Shown here: piece after piece, positions 63,537 through 64,000 of the stretch | How the letters are laid out: each line of letters starts with the position of its first letter | Position numbering within the stretch: position 1 is the first letter of the stretch | Assembly: GCF_038446525.1 (NCBI RefSeq) | Contig: NZ_CP151792.1 | Coordinates: 1 to 64,000, forward strand | Length of the DNA stretch: 64,000 bases | Source: Methanolobus sp. ZRKC5 | Lineage (GTDB): Archaea; Halobacteriota; Methanosarcinia; Methanosarcinales; Methanosarcinaceae | Reading direction: 5' to 3' | Notes under the pieces: generated by a model | Told to the model about the DNA's origin: nothing | The model's database searches: none | What the model saw: the letters and a program-made list of their open reading frames with translations, nothing else | Translations under genes and position numbers: made by a program

Positions 63537-64000
63537 CATGCTCCCTGAGACCACGATTATACAAGATTATTCCAAAAAACATGATCTAACACTTTATCTA
63601 TTAGATGAATTCGTAGATGAGGTATTCTATCCTGAAACATTCAACTTTGGTACGCTATGTGTTGGTTTCAATCTTGCATTCGATATTAGCAGGATTGCAA
63701 AAAGAACAGGTGAATCGAGAAAAGGGAATAAGGGAGGGTTCACTTTAACCTTATCAGATAATCCTTTTAATCCCCCTATAATCTCTCGAAAGCTAGGGCA
63801 ATCCAATACACACAAGTTCTCTACAACCAAGCAGAATAAAGGTAGGGATTATTTCTCCGGCCATTTCCTTGATGTTCAAACCGTAGGTGAAGTGCTCCTG
63901 TAAAAAAAGCGTATCTCACTTGATAAGGCTTGTGAGCTACTTGATACCAAACATAAGAAAATAAAGGATATAGAGCATGGTACTGTAACTAAAAAATATA
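63537..64000 (+). pseudogene. Second casposon-type polB, 5'-truncated with in-frame TAA (runs off the window)
   Basis: The translation aligns end to end with residues about 80-220 of the casposon polymerase: EFVDEVFYPETF, TLCVGFNLAFDISR (ExoII), GGFTLTLSDNPF, RDYFSGHFLDVQT. An in-frame TAA at 63901-63903, where the intact gene has Gln, is followed in the same frame by KKRISLDKACELLDTKHKKIKDIEHGT. Matching starts abruptly at 63537; the N-terminal part with ExoI is not found upstream. The copy is clearly diverged from the intact gene, so it is not a recent duplicate but the remains of another casposon. Confidence 0.85.

Noticed and set aside
63901-63903. Stop in the second polB as a pyrrolysine codon
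   Set aside because: Pyrrolysine is read at TAG; this stop is TAA, as is the one at 46328-46330.
1-64000. CRISPR arrays
   Set aside because: No regularly spaced direct repeats with unique spacers were seen. The 375-base PAS repeats and HEAT repeats are coding.

Overview
The window comes from a methylotrophic methanogen, most likely a member of the Methanosarcinaceae (Methanolobus or Methanococcoides type). The evidence is a methanol-specific mtaC-mtaB pair, a second MtaC-like corrinoid protein, multi-PAS sensors, a family of small Cys-rich proteins I know mainly from Methanosarcina relatives, AT-rich intergenic DNA with archaeal TATA boxes, and several apparently leaderless genes. No rRNA, tRNA or CRISPR array was found.

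Bases 1-11.9 kb are a chromosomal methanol-metabolism region. It holds a three-PAS protein, relics and one intact copy of a small Cys-rich family, an AhpD-like protein, a DMT permease, a VOC protein, an orphan MtaC-like corrinoid protein, a 1041-residue PAS/GAF sensor, and then the mtaC-mtaB operon with a structured leader and two 3' hairpins. An mtaC-leader relic lies just after the orphan corrinoid gene. From 11.9 to 14.2 kb is a gene graveyard: decayed reading frames, a strongly structured segment, and the tip of an IS110-like transposase.

Bases 14.2-52.5 kb form a dense defence island. In order it carries: a CARF-wHTH regulator divergent from a prokaryotic viperin across a perfect 32-bp palindrome; a broken nucleotide-kinase gene overlapping the viperin; a TPR-HEPN protein; a HAD nucleotidase; a CoiA-like nuclease fused to a Hel308-type helicase; several unknown proteins; McrBC; two unknown genes; and a type 1-like BREX operon (brxB, brxC, pglX split in two, a GmrSD-like DUF262/DUF1524 gene, pglZ, brxL). 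brxA is not where it is expected, and the BREX promoter is bracketed by a perfect 10-bp inverted repeat. A TPR/zinc-finger gene with an in-frame stop and two convergent helicase genes (one SF2, one UvrD with a C-terminal Fe-S nuclease) close the island.

Bases 52,828-60,935 are a complete casposon of 8108 bp. It has 30-bp terminal inverted repeats matching at 27 of 30 positions, a 14-bp target duplication, casposase Cas1, a family B DNA polymerase with all catalytic motifs, an HNH nuclease, HTH and ribbon-helix-helix proteins, and cargo (a membrane-wHTH protein, a small membrane protein, an EEP-family nuclease/phosphatase). The polymerase C-terminus lies in the +1 frame. Immediately beyond the right duplication the first ten bases of the terminal repeat recur. 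At the window end a second casposon-type polymerase gene, 5'-truncated and carrying an in-frame stop, begins. This suggests two casposons inserted in tandem at one site, the distal one decayed. A HEAT-repeat protein lies between them.
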